From the NCBI RefSeq assembly GCF_000003605.2, contig NW_003152252.1:366764-425030 (forward strand): a DNA stretch of 58,267 nucleotides. Reading direction: 5' to 3'. This document shows, piece after piece, positions 1-10,010 of the stretch (the first letter of the stretch is position 1; each line of letters starts with the position of its first letter). This DNA is from Saccoglossus kowalevskii. Lineage: Eukaryota; Hemichordata; Enteropneusta; Harrimaniidae. A model generated the notes under the pieces. The model ran no database searches and was not told the DNA's origin. It saw only the letters and a program-made list of their open reading frames with translations. Position numbers and translations under genes: made by a program.

Positions 1-407
1 TATTTTTTTTTAAAGTTCTGGGATGTGCACTAAAAAGAAGCTAAGACAATTGCTAATTGCATAACAATTCACTCAGTAAGAAGTTTGCTAATGCTCATAA
101 TTAAAATGGCTGTAACAGTTTCAAATTTAAATGTATTATTGTTTTGTTAAAAGTTAAATACAGTGCATAATATGGAGTTCCCGTCATTTCTTTTTTTCAC
201 CATGTTTCTTTTTTATTATTTATGTACAGCCTTGCTAAATCTTGCTAAGCATTCAAAAGAGAGAATGTTTGCATCTGTTATCTATATTTTAAAATCGTTT
301 TTTGAGTATGTTCCACTATTCACAATTCTACAAAATTTCAACAGTCTATAGCCAAGACTATTTGGATAATAAAAAGCAAAAAAAAAAAATTTCACCTTAA
401 CACTTAC

Positions 408-3143
408 ATTTAAGAAACTTTTGCATAGCCCTGAGTTTAACAGCAGCACGATAAGCTCCATATTGGATGTTGTTGAACGTGTCTGTATAAGAAAAAAAGA
501 CCTTATTATAAAACATTAAAAAAGAAGAGAGTTCACCATAAATTTGATGAAAACGCATTCTCATTAGCATTCAAGTGTGTGTGTGTTTTTTTCGGGTGGT
601 ATTGTCTGCTTGAACAAATTATACAAGACAAAAGTTAAAAGCAAGAATTATTCTTGTTTGTTTGCATAGGTGATAAAATATAACCTGTGAATCCATGACA
701 ACAATATTACTAATACTTTTGTTTCTCAAGATAACAGTACTTTAATAATGAAGCCCTCCCTGTACCTTCTGAGGTCAATTTACCTTATAATATTAACTAT
801 GCAAATTTATTCAAACCTTGTATACAAAGAGCCAGCTTAAAAGATCAAATCTAATCAGAAATACTCTAAAGTCTCTGTTTAACTGCTGCATGCTGGGAAT
901 TCCTCCAAAATCATGTGATCTTCAATCAACCAATCAAATGAAGTTATCATGATCTTTGACCATCATTCCTTAGCTGTTTACAGAATCACAAATCACATAA
1001 ACTGCATAGAAACCGGAAAACTCACCTAAATATTGCATAAACTTAACAAAATTTGGATGGTCCCACTGCGTCCTCTCTGTATAGTGACTAAAATTACAAA
1101 GAATACCAAAAGATAAGGTTATGAAACGATGATTTTAATAATTTTTAAAATATGCAAAATACTGTTGTCAAACAATCATTCACTGGTACAGTGTACAATA
1201 AAAATTCCTGTAAAATCATATGACGATTGTATATACGATTACATAGAACAGACCACAGTCCCTCTATCATAGAGGGACTGTGAACAGACCATCACCTAAA
1301 CCATTTTAAATGCAAAAGAATAATTTCCATAACTTACTTTATGTAATAAGGTATTCCTGAGTTTGTTTCTGATCGATCCCAGCCTTCCAATCCATAGTCT
1401 AAAAATAATAGCATTCTGTTAATTTGAGTTGTTTGACTACTGTGGAATCTTTAAATATTTATTTTCAAGATTTTCGTGAGCATCTATAAATCATAAACAC
1501 ATGCAAACACTTTGCATTTCTATTTCATTTTTGTAGTAATTTATTCGTCAGTGTTGAGAGCAATCATAAACAATCTAACCAATTACGAGCCTTAACAGAT
1601 GAATATAATTCGTACATAAATCAACGGTGGTCACATAAGTTTCAACTTCTTCTTTGACATTGGCTTGCTTTCACAATTTAAGGTTCTATGCCAAACAATA
1701 TAGTTCCAATTGTAAATTCTTTTCTTCAGCGAATCAATCACAGTAGTTTCAAGTGTTTTAAACAAATTTGATTGGATCTATATTTTGCATTCATGGCAGT
1801 AAATCGGCCAATGATTGAAGGGCTTGCAAAGACTCAAAGTATCCTCTTTAGATTTGAATGAAGCAGAAGGACCTTTCTGTATAAATGTTCATAAATATTC
1901 ATAAATGTCCATAAAAAAAGTCACGCCTTCATGAAACCCAGTGAAGATGACACACGATCACTAATAGTAGCATTAGTGAGCCAACACCCACAAGAGAAAT
2001 GACGTGACACTGTGTGCTTCCACTGGAAGGTTTAGTGATGACTCTACATTACTGTCCGCAGTCTGATCATAACTTATAGGGCGATGGTTGTCGCACAGCG
2101 CATGTGTGTTGATAAACGTTGATTTTCCCACAATTCAATGCAATTTTCTAATAAAATCACAAATACAAGTGTTGTTTTGGGCACCACTTACACTAATTAC
2201 CATTGGTGACTCCTTCGAAAAATACAAAATTGAAGCTTGATAATCTCTCGGCTCTCGAAGAGCGCATTGATTTGTGGGAAAATTAATGTTTACCAGCACA
2301 AATGTCGCATATACAGTGCCGCATCACAGAGTTTTATACCAGCGGTTATTTATCATCATGCATTTACTTTATAAAGTGGTCTGGAGGTATCTACAGCACA
2401 CCCCTTGTTGCCCTTCATTATTGTTGATCAAAAAATACCTTATTTAGACAAAAACATTCCCTTCATCTTTATGAATATTCATGAATTTCACAATTTAAAC
2501 TGAAACGAGAGGTTTCTATTGGTCAATTGAATAACATTTTAAATAACATCGTTGCGAACTGTGCTGATTGTGGATTCAACTGCCAGTGAAATTTGTACAA
2601 ATGATTATAAAGATGAAGGAACCTTTGTTGCGCCGAGAGTACACAACTTGTTTGGCAGTACTGTGCAAATGACACACCTTCATATTTTCACATACAACTA
2701 TTATTGGAAGTGAAACGACGGTGTTTGCATTGTCCTTCACAACACAGCTCCCGTATCATGAATAAGTGTGACATTAACAAAGCGCAGTGCAGTGGCAGGC
2801 AGGCAATGATACATTATTGTTGATGTGCCGGGTCAGAACGTCAGTTGATTCGATGCTGGCACAATGCCTCGTACACTGTATGACCAACAAAAGCATAAAT
2901 AGTGGTGATAGGAAATATACAATTTAGAGTCTGTGGCATCAGACTGTCAGAATGATCGTTCGCCTGGGATCACTCTGAGATCATCGCCGGACAATTTGAA
3001 ATGGACGCGGTGTTGACTGTTGGTTGTTGTTTCAAATCTGTGATCAATAACCATTGTTGTCACACGTTTCGCGTTTATATACGATTACAGTAAACATGAC
3101 GATATTATAAAGTGCATGAACTTTTACCTCGTTCCTCGTTCAT
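408..3143 (-). CDS. Dystrophin-family protein, 5' part (WW domain and start of EF-hand region); continues off the left edge
   Basis: Dystrophin-family proteins link actin to the membrane dystroglycan complex; WW plus EF-hands bind beta-dystroglycan. Three minus-strand exons join in frame: 1338-1398 (61 nt), 1026-1087 (62 nt) and 408-482 (75 nt), all with AG/GT borders. They encode GWDRSETNSGIPYYIN, then HYTERTQWDHP, then FNNIQYGAYRAAVKLRAMQ. Both WW tryptophans, the YY pair and the final HP are present, and AYRxAxKLRxxQK is the dystrophin/utrophin signature after the WW. As I remember it, human DMD exons 62-64 are also 61, 62 and 75 nt. A possible first coding exon is 3128-3143 (MNEER, donor phase 1, matching the phase needed by the next exon). 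If correct, this transcript lacks the spectrin rod. The later exons (ZZ, coiled coil) lie outside the window. The exons are well supported, the start weakly. It could be dystrophin, utrophin/DRP or dystrotelin-like. Confidence 0.8.
1246..1291. repeat. Perfect short hairpin flanked by 10-bp direct repeats
   Basis: GAACAGACCA occurs at 1246-1255 and again at 1282-1291. Between them lies a perfect palindrome with arms of 12 bp or more around a single-base centre at 1268. The feature sits in the intron between the two WW-domain exons. It may be a minimal hairpin insertion with a target duplication, or a template-switch product. Confidence 0.75.
2078..2330. mobile_element. TTAA-type (piggyBac-like) MITE, long subterminal inverted repeats
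   Basis: The left end starts AGGGCGATGGTTGTCGC after a TTAT (degenerate TTAA). An inner block (about 2108-2145, TGATTTTCCCACAATTC) is inverted near 2270-2310 (GTGGGAAAATTAATGTTTA). The same end sequence recurs near 4965, 5834, 44081, 55535 and 57252. The right tip is not sharply defined. Non-coding and diverged, so old. Confidence 0.65.
2446..2631. mobile_element. MITE with about 43-bp inverted ends (CTTCATCTTTATGAAT family)
   Basis: Left end 2446-2491 (CTTCATCTTTATGAATATTC, then ATGAATTTCAC) and right end 2585-2631 are imperfect inverted repeats of each other. A related two-ended copy is at 58002-58196, and single ends lie at about 3650-3695 and 45475-45532. Tips read roughly GCACAACA. No coding capacity; superfamily not assigned. 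Confidence 0.65.
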
Positions 3144-3300
3144 CACTGGGTGCAGTCTCGAGTAGTTAAATAAGTAAGCAAGCACGGATGAACACAGCCC
3201 GACGTTTAACGAAAGGACGCCATCACATCTCAAGCAAAATGGACGCCATTTACATTTACGGTGATACTATTTTCAAAAGGGTGTGTCCTGGGGGTCGTGC
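3128..3300 (-). promoter_or_regulatory. Putative first exon/promoter region of the dystrophin-family gene
   Basis: Reading leftward, an ATG at 3143 gives MNEER and then a GT donor (gtaaaa) after 3128, leaving phase 1 as the next exon needs. The surrounding 2.8-3.3 kb is richer in CpG than most of the window. No spectrin-repeat exon was seen on the minus strand further right, so this may be an internal (Dp71-like) promoter or the true start of a rodless gene. This is inference from phase and composition only. Confidence 0.3.
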
Positions 3301-3907
3301 AGGGCCCAAAATAAGTCATATTTATTTATTTGCGTATATATTTTTTAGGCATCTGTAATTTTATGTGTACGTTAGTTGTATCTATTCTTACATAAATAAT
3401 GTTCGAAACAACGTTATAGAGACGTATTTCATTCTAATCTATCATTCAAAAATAGCCAGTCTTCGTAGAGGGCGCACTACATTTGAAAGTTACTATTATG
3501 TCCAAAATCTACTCGACAGCAAACGGGATTATGATTCACAATTATATATTACAAAAAAATTGCTCATGTAATAATCATTTTAAGTTTCTTATTTTTGTTA
3601 TTCAATAACTATGAATACATTAGACGTCGATAGTATAATATACTCTTGGCGTATTCCTTCATCTTTATAAATATTTTTAAATTTCAATGGCAGTAGAATC
3701 AAACCAAACCGTTCCAAAGTTATTAATCGAGCAATAGAAACGTCTCATTTCAGTTTCAAGTTCAAGTGTGCAATTTGTAAATATTTTTAGATGGAAGGCG
3801 AATTATATAAGGGGTAGACCATTTGAAAATCGTGGGCGTGGCTGGAAAATTTGTTGCATTTTATTTGCTGAAAGTACAGATACATTGAAGGTGTTACAAG
3901 AACGATA

Positions 3908-4010
3908 GTCTGACATGTAGGCGTAAGTGGCGCCCTCGCCGGCCGAACAACGTGTTGTGTTGGGTTTAAAGCACCGCGGAAGGCGCAACTCACGCGACCT
4001 TGCCAGGCTA
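3908..4010 (-). repeat. GC-rich palindromic repeat, copy A
   Basis: About 105 bp, much more GC-rich than its surroundings. Its reverse complement matches 5536-5645 along most of its length, including the blocks GCACCGCGGAAGGCGCAACT, GGCCGAACAA and ACATGTAGGCGTAAGTGGC. The ends of each copy are themselves roughly inverted (cctgaca/tgtcagg; gtgagttgcgcc/ggcgctactcac), as in a small foldback MITE. The ORFs that can be read across it are by-products of the repeat. Confidence 0.7.
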
Positions 4011-4964
4011 CAGGATCGATTGTTCCAAAAATCAAGTAAAATAAAAATTAAATTAAATAGAATAAGTTTGCTAAGTTTGTTGTACATGTACTATCGTTGA
4101 AGAAAGGAAAGAATACATTTACTGGGGATATGAATGGATGAATATGTACCTCATTTTTTGTCTATTCTTTTCTTTTGTCGTACTGCTGTTGTTACCATAA
4201 CTACATCCGCCGATGTTATACTAATGTAATACAGTTATTATTAACGTATCCGGATAGTCTGTTGCGATCTTTTTTTGTTTGTTTTATGTTCGAAAAATCA
4301 AATAAAAAAAAAAACGCTTTGGCATTCGCTCGATGTACTGTCATATATATTTCATTAAACAAAAAATGTTTTTCTTCACATGAAAAAAATCCATTTTTTT
4401 TCTCCTTTCATAACAAACTCATTCGTGGTAAGTGCTGCCTCATTGTTATTCATTATATGGTCAAACATACATACAACAAGTTCAAGTAGGTGTAAATGAG
4501 GATTAGCTACCATGTTTGTCAAACACCTATAAATAAAATATAAGCAGTTTCCTAAAATCGGCAAAAAACACTGTTCAACAAAAATGTCTATTGTATTTCT
4601 TTCATGGCAACGTTTCCAATTATTTATTGTAAATGTGAGTGTTGAAACAAGACATAACCTTGGTGAAATTACAGAGTCACAAAAGTGCCGTTATCTCTAT
4701 TTTGGATTCGAAGTCGTAATTTGATTTTGTAAGAATGTGTCCCTGTATTTTGTAAACCGTTATGAAAAAAAAAGACGTGACCTCACATTGATACTGTTTT
4801 TTTAGAAACGATGGAAACAATAATTAGAAAAAATGGATACCATTGGATATGGCATTGTCGTTTTTTTTATTCATGCTACAGTATAGGTTTGATATAAGTT
4901 GATATCTCTTTCACCTTCCATGTCAGAAGCTAACTATGTAAGTGAATTGGTTATTCACACTTAA

Positions 4965-5020
4965 AGCGCGGTAGTCGTCGCGCTGCGCATGTGCGAGATA
5001 TATGGGTCTCATATAAACAA
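4965..5020 (+). mobile_element. TTAA-type MITE end abutting a first exon
   Basis: TTAA at 4961-4964 is followed by AGCGCGGTAGTCGTCGCGCT, the same end as the complete element at 44081-44210. The next bases (gagatatatgggtctcat) also resemble the inner part of that element (gatatgggactcat). The sequence leads straight into the ATG at 5023, so the 5' UTR or promoter of that gene appears to overlap MITE sequence. No matching right end was found nearby. Confidence 0.6.
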
Positions 5021-5022
5021 AG

Positions 5023-6980
5023 ATGGCGACTTTGACTGTTGTGCAGAACGACGAGTACGAACTGAGACGTCTTCAAGCTTTAATTAGGTAATAAAGTTTA
5101 TTAGTTTTCTGAGCATAAAGCGATTGAAAGGGCAACGCACATACCGATATACTTGTAATATATGACACGACGACTGCAATGTGTAGGCATTACAACTAAC
5201 TGTAGCGACACGCCCAGGCAACTAGTTGCCTTCGGCTGAAAAAAAAAAAAAACGGCATGTCACAGTATTTCAGGTGATGTTGCCAGACACTTCTTATGTC
5301 ATCCACATCCCTGTTATCTGAGTACTCACGAGGCAGTGTATGTGTAACTTACTGTTGTGATTTGCGACAAATTGAATTCAAGAACGTAAAATAATATGTC
5401 TTTCAAGTAGTTTTAAACTCGTCAAACTTATGTAAGAACAGTTATGGAGATTGACTAATTCAAGCTAAGGGTAAATAGCTATTAATTAAAATAGATGATC
5501 AGATTTACATGATCTTTTCCAGTACGGTTTTGGTATAGCCTGACAAGGTCGTGTGAGTTGCGCCCTCCGCGGTGCTCAAAACCCAACACAAGAGGTCTGA
5601 TGCCGTTCGGCCGGCGATGGCGCTACTCACGCCTACATGTCAGGTTAGGTTTTGGTGACTGTGTGGTCTTATATGTCGAAGTTTCACCAAATGTGTAACC
5701 TGGTGTAACTTTAATCTGTCAGTGAGTCAATTGTATTGGTTATCACTGATGTCATTTTTTGGGTTCCTCATTGTTTCGGAAGACTCCTTTTTTAAAAGGT
5801 TTGATTCCCCGAGCTAGATGGTTGAAGAATTAAAGGGCGGTGGTCGTCGCGCCGCGCACGTGGCCTTGGCGCGACTTGCACTAATTACCGCCGGCGACTC
5901 CTTCATGCCTTGAATTCACCTAACACAATACCTAATCAAAGCTTGGTAGAGTCTCAATGTGTACTCGTTCATCTGCGCAACAATCAAAGTCGCCATCTTT
6001 GTGTATATGAGACCACGGAGACTTTGAGACTAGGCCGCAAGCAAATTCATCAAAAATCACCTCAAAATTTTGACTATTTTTTATCAATTCGAATTGCCAT
6101 CTTCTCACTCATTTAATATGGCGCCGCGGGGGTTTATTATTTGAATAACTAGGCTCGGACAGGTATTTTCATATAATATAGGCTCCCGTACAGACTTGAC
6201 TATGTCTCCTAAATGGGTAGTGCGTCGTTCTTTATTCCCCATCGATATTATGAAAATAAAATTATGCATTTATATAGCAGTGTTTTTTATATGCCATTAT
6301 ATTACATTTTCTACCCTCCTCTAATATCAAAGAGTCTACCTATTTTAGATTCATCTCAAATTACAATTAAATAATTGCGTTCTATTCTGAGAATCCGGGT
6401 CAACACTTCTCTGGGTTGTATCCGTACATTTACATTGTGCTTAGTCATCGCGTCTTTGCTTAGTCATGTTGGGAGAATGGCTTCGACTACTTTGTACTTA
6501 GGGGTTGTAAAAAATAAGCAAGTGATATTCTCGATATTATCTCGATATTTATCTAATTGACAAATAGTAGATGTATTTATCGAGTTAAATATTTATATTT
6601 AAAAATAGGTTCACTGTAATTAGTCCTTGTTCATGCCCAACTATTATTTCTCATCTTTTTAGATTTAACTACTTCCCTGCCGCTGGTAGTCACGATAAAA
6701 ACCCCCAGACAATCGTAGTGCGCATGTCGGAATCCCTGACCATTGACCCAGTGCAACTGACGGAGAATATAGAGTATTGGGTGAATTGGCATTGCGCAGA
6801 TTTTGGCGTTTATTACGTAAACTTAAACCTAGTAGCGGAAGCAGGAACAACCAATCATCCAGACGGTGAGTTTTAAATATAAATTATTCTTATTTAATGG
6901 TATAGTCGACTACTACAACACGGCAACGGGTATATTAACTTCCTGCAGTGGCGAATGACCCGATCACATCAGATCAGTGA
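5023..6980 (+). CDS. Small spliced gene of unknown family, about 99 aa, three exons
   Basis: Proposed exons: 5023-5087 (65 nt, donor gtaata), 6663-6865 (203 nt, acceptor ttttag, donor gtgagt) and 6949-6980 (32 nt, acceptor cctgcag, stop TGA). Phases fit at each junction and total 300 nt. The product starts MATLTVVQNDEYELRRLQAL and passes through FNYFPAAGSHDKNPQTIVV and WVNWHCADFGVYYVNLNLV, which looks like a beta-rich segment. There is no signal peptide, membrane span or domain I recognise. The first exon is short but has an excellent start (AAAGATGGCGAC, which also fits a YY1 site). Exon 2 is stop-free and GC-richer than its flanks. Exon 3 is the least certain; if intron 2 is retained, the frame stops within five codons of 6865. 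Function unknown. Confidence 0.5.
5536..5645 (+). repeat. GC-rich palindromic repeat, copy B (inverted relative to copy A)
   Basis: Begins AGCCTGACAAGGTCGTGTGA and ends near CTCACGCCTACATGTCAGG. It matches the reverse complement of 3908-4010 with a few substitutions and a short length difference in the middle. It lies in intron 1 of the small gene that starts at 5023. Confidence 0.7.
5834..5905 (+). mobile_element. TTAA-type MITE end, same family as 2078 and 44081
   Basis: TTAA at 5830-5833, then AGGGCGGTGGTCGTCGCGCC. The block CACTAATTACC..CGACTCCTTC at about 5879-5904 also occurs inside the element at 2078-2330 (near 2190-2218). It ends close to the inverted exon copy at 5932-5996. Right end not identified. 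Confidence 0.55.
5932..5996 (-). pseudogene. Inverted copy of the first exon at 5023-5087
   Basis: On the minus strand this 65-nt segment starts with ATG and ends in a GT donor (gtattg), exactly the length of the plus-strand exon. It reads MATLIVAQMNEYTLRLYQAL then I and a split R codon. By hand count it differs at 14 of 65 bases, mostly at amino-acid-changing positions. About 20 bases upstream (ggtctcatatacacaaag) match too. It lies inside intron 1 of the small gene, in opposite orientation. No partner second exon was found to its left, so it may be a relic or the first exon of an unseen paralogue. Confidence 0.6.
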
Positions 6981-9756
6981 CAACCCTACGCGACAAGCGG
7001 AAACTGGAACAAGAATTGGCAACTTATCCGAGAGAAAAGCATGACAACCGCATGTACGTTCATTGATATATATATACGAAAATCAGGACTGTTAACTGAA
7101 TGTGTTTTTTTGAATATGACGATTTCAAAAATCAACAACGTTGCTTTATATTACCGGTACTCATGTGTTCACAATCAACTCGGGATGTTACGAGGACACC
7201 GCTGTTCTAGTTACAAGTACATGTCGTAATAAATGTCAGAATATGGTAGTGCGCCGTTGGGTATTGGGAACACCACATCCTAGTATAGTGATCTGATTGG
7301 TCATTCTGCAACCACGTGGGGTTACGCAATTTTACAGAATTTCACTTTGGGAACGGTGATAATAATTTCATCTGTTCACACGTAAGACCCTGTGGTTCAA
7401 ATTTGGCAACAGACAACAACTATGGTCAAGCCAATCGCAAAAGTTATGTTCTTGGTTGTATTAAGAATACTCACTGCACAGGACTCTGAAGAATAATCCC
7501 TATGTGATACAACATGGCTATCAAATCAAGGCCTGTCAATAAATTTGTTTTATAAAGTTTTTCATATTTAATCGATTTGATCAAACCACCGTAGCTTACA
7601 TTTGCGTGTACCAGTAATAATAGAAAAATTGGATTTGTAATAAATGTACTTAAGATTTCATAGAGGACAGTCATGTGGCCACAGTCTTCAACTGAGACCT
7701 GTCTGGTAGTAATTTTGGCCCCAAGGAAGCCATAGAATGCTCCATTTTAACTTAGAATTATCAAAAACTCCACACCCTGGTAGGGAGAACTCTATCTCCC
7801 CCTCTTGGTGGTGCCGCTAAATTGCAGTTGTCCCTCTTGCAGTTTTTTTCTATAAAACCCCTGACAACCAAAGTGCCTGATGTGATAACTATTCTGGGGT
7901 AGAAGTAAGTGTGTGGGTCAGTAGTGTATAAGTATAGTGTCATAGGTTAGGAGTTTGGGTTCACTGATGTCTAGTAACCAAGAGAAATATTTTCAACTTA
8001 TGATGATTAAAAAAAGGGAACCTCTGCATTTTGTACTCCTCGTTCTGCATGCCAGATTTTGATCAGAATAGTATTCTTTGACACACTGTAGTCAGAAAAG
8101 TAGGCAGAGCCATGAAGAGTAGAAGCAGGGTGAATTTAGGTTCTGACACTGACTCAAAAATCTGTCATGGAATTTGATTTTTGGAGAGTTGAATTCTTAC
8201 CGTTTTTAATTAACTTTTCGAGAATCTCTTACCATTGTCACCTAGTGCTTTTCTGGAGAATCAGACTAAAGCCCACACGCAAGCGGGGCATTTGCCTTGA
8301 TCCGCCCCTGAAAAGGCTACCATAGTTGGCCTTAAACCGCTTACTGAAGAAAGCCCTGTCATAGGTACATGTATGACTTTCATTTTTCTCGCCAATTCTC
8401 ATACATGTATTGTTCGTTTTCATATTTTTTCTTCACTATATTTGTTATTTTTTACGCTATTAGTTATTTCTTAAAATCTTTGAAAAATATTGAAAAAATT
8501 ATGTGATTTTGCGAATGGTGACAAAAGCTCTTTTGTACTTACAAGGGTCAATGTTATTGTAAAAATACGTAGGAATGGCAGAATAAAGGTTAAAGTTGCT
8601 CTCTGAAAAGGCACATTTAGGTTTAATAATGTGTTGGAATAATTATATGACATAGATATTACTGAGAATATTTAATGATCAGATTTATCTAGAAAACTTC
8701 TACTCTTTTTTTCACTTTCACCATTTCATAGGGTAGTGGTTGCCATGCACCATTCATGGGATGGAATTCATATTAAACATGAAACTTCTTAATGACCATT
8801 GCCTTTTCAACATTTGGGTAGCTTTTGAAATTTGCCCTTTGGTAATGTTTTTTTTTATTACGCCAAGTTTCTGACAGATAGGTCAATCGATATGAGCGAG
8901 CGGGTTACTATTGACCCTTGGTCACCAGACTGCCCATTGTTCATTGCCCCTCCCCCCCCCCCCCAGTAGAAACTGCCCAATTCATAATACACCAGTGTTC
9001 AGTAGCAGGGTTTACAAATAATTTCAATAGTCGTTTCATAAGTCGTTATGATCTATTATCGAGATGTCTTTGAAAATACTGTATTCAGAGCTATAATTTC
9101 AGTTGGGTGTCACAAAAAGAGATCAAATTAGATCAATGAAATCAATTTAACAAAATTTCGCTCTCGTCTGCGCGCCAATTCTATAGTTGCATCATTCCTA
9201 TTATTAGAAGCATTCATTGGAATTGATCACAATTAAGTAATTTTCCTAGAAATGTAACTAGAACATTCACATGTGTTTCAACTCTGACTGCATTACTTTG
9301 TGATTGGCCACTTATTTTACAGACGCATCCAATCAGGTCTGCGTATTTTATTTAGGTCAGATACTGGTACAATTATGCATGGCTTTGTAGGGAATTATGT
9401 TTACATGAAGTTTATAAAACCATTTGATTGTGAAGATTATGTTGTGGGGATTTTGATGGATTTGTTGGGATAATCCAAAAAATAGTTTACTGCCTCAGAT
9501 AAATAAAGTGATTGCAAAAAAATTGCCAAGTCTACACCTGTTATAAATACACCTGCTATTCCAGTTTTAACTTGCTTAGTTGTACATGTACATAGATTGA
9601 AGGAAAGATATACAAGGCAAATGATTTTTGCTTGTGTTTCTTTAAACTTTAATCTTTAAACTTATTTTGATCAACTTCACAAATAATTTATTTGTATATG
9701 TGATAAGTGCTATTAAAAGTGAATTAATTTGATCATTTTCAGGATGAAATTTAGTG

Positions 9757-10010
9757 AATGTCTTCTTAGGACTCTAGCAAAAGTCATCATGACTCCCTAG
9801 GTTCCCAGTGAAATTCAATGTGACTTCCTTGAAACTAAGTCAATGTCACTGTGACTCCTTAGGGCCCTGACAAATGTCACTATGACTCTCTAGGATCCCA
9901 AGTCAATTTGACTGCCAAGGGTTAAAATCACTATGAAATTCAATGTGACTTGCTAGAACCCAATTCGAAGTCACTGTGACTCTGTAGGACCCTGGCTAAT
10001 GAGTAAGATC
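9757..10010. repeat. Degenerate minisatellite of GTCACTGTGAC quasi-palindromes
   Basis: About seven diverged copies of a core close to GTCACTGTGACTCCTTAGG, spaced roughly 24-40 bases apart (near 9780, 9808, 9841, 9877, 9903, 9930 and 9968). Each core is almost self-complementary. No ORF runs through it. Confidence 0.65.

Noticed and set aside
3787-4087. Overlapping minus-strand open frames of 82 and 94 codons
   Set aside because: They cover the GC-rich palindromic repeat and have no recognisable features.
6665-6850. 61-codon minus-strand open frame
   Set aside because: It is opposite exon 2 of the small gene, which has better splice and phase support.
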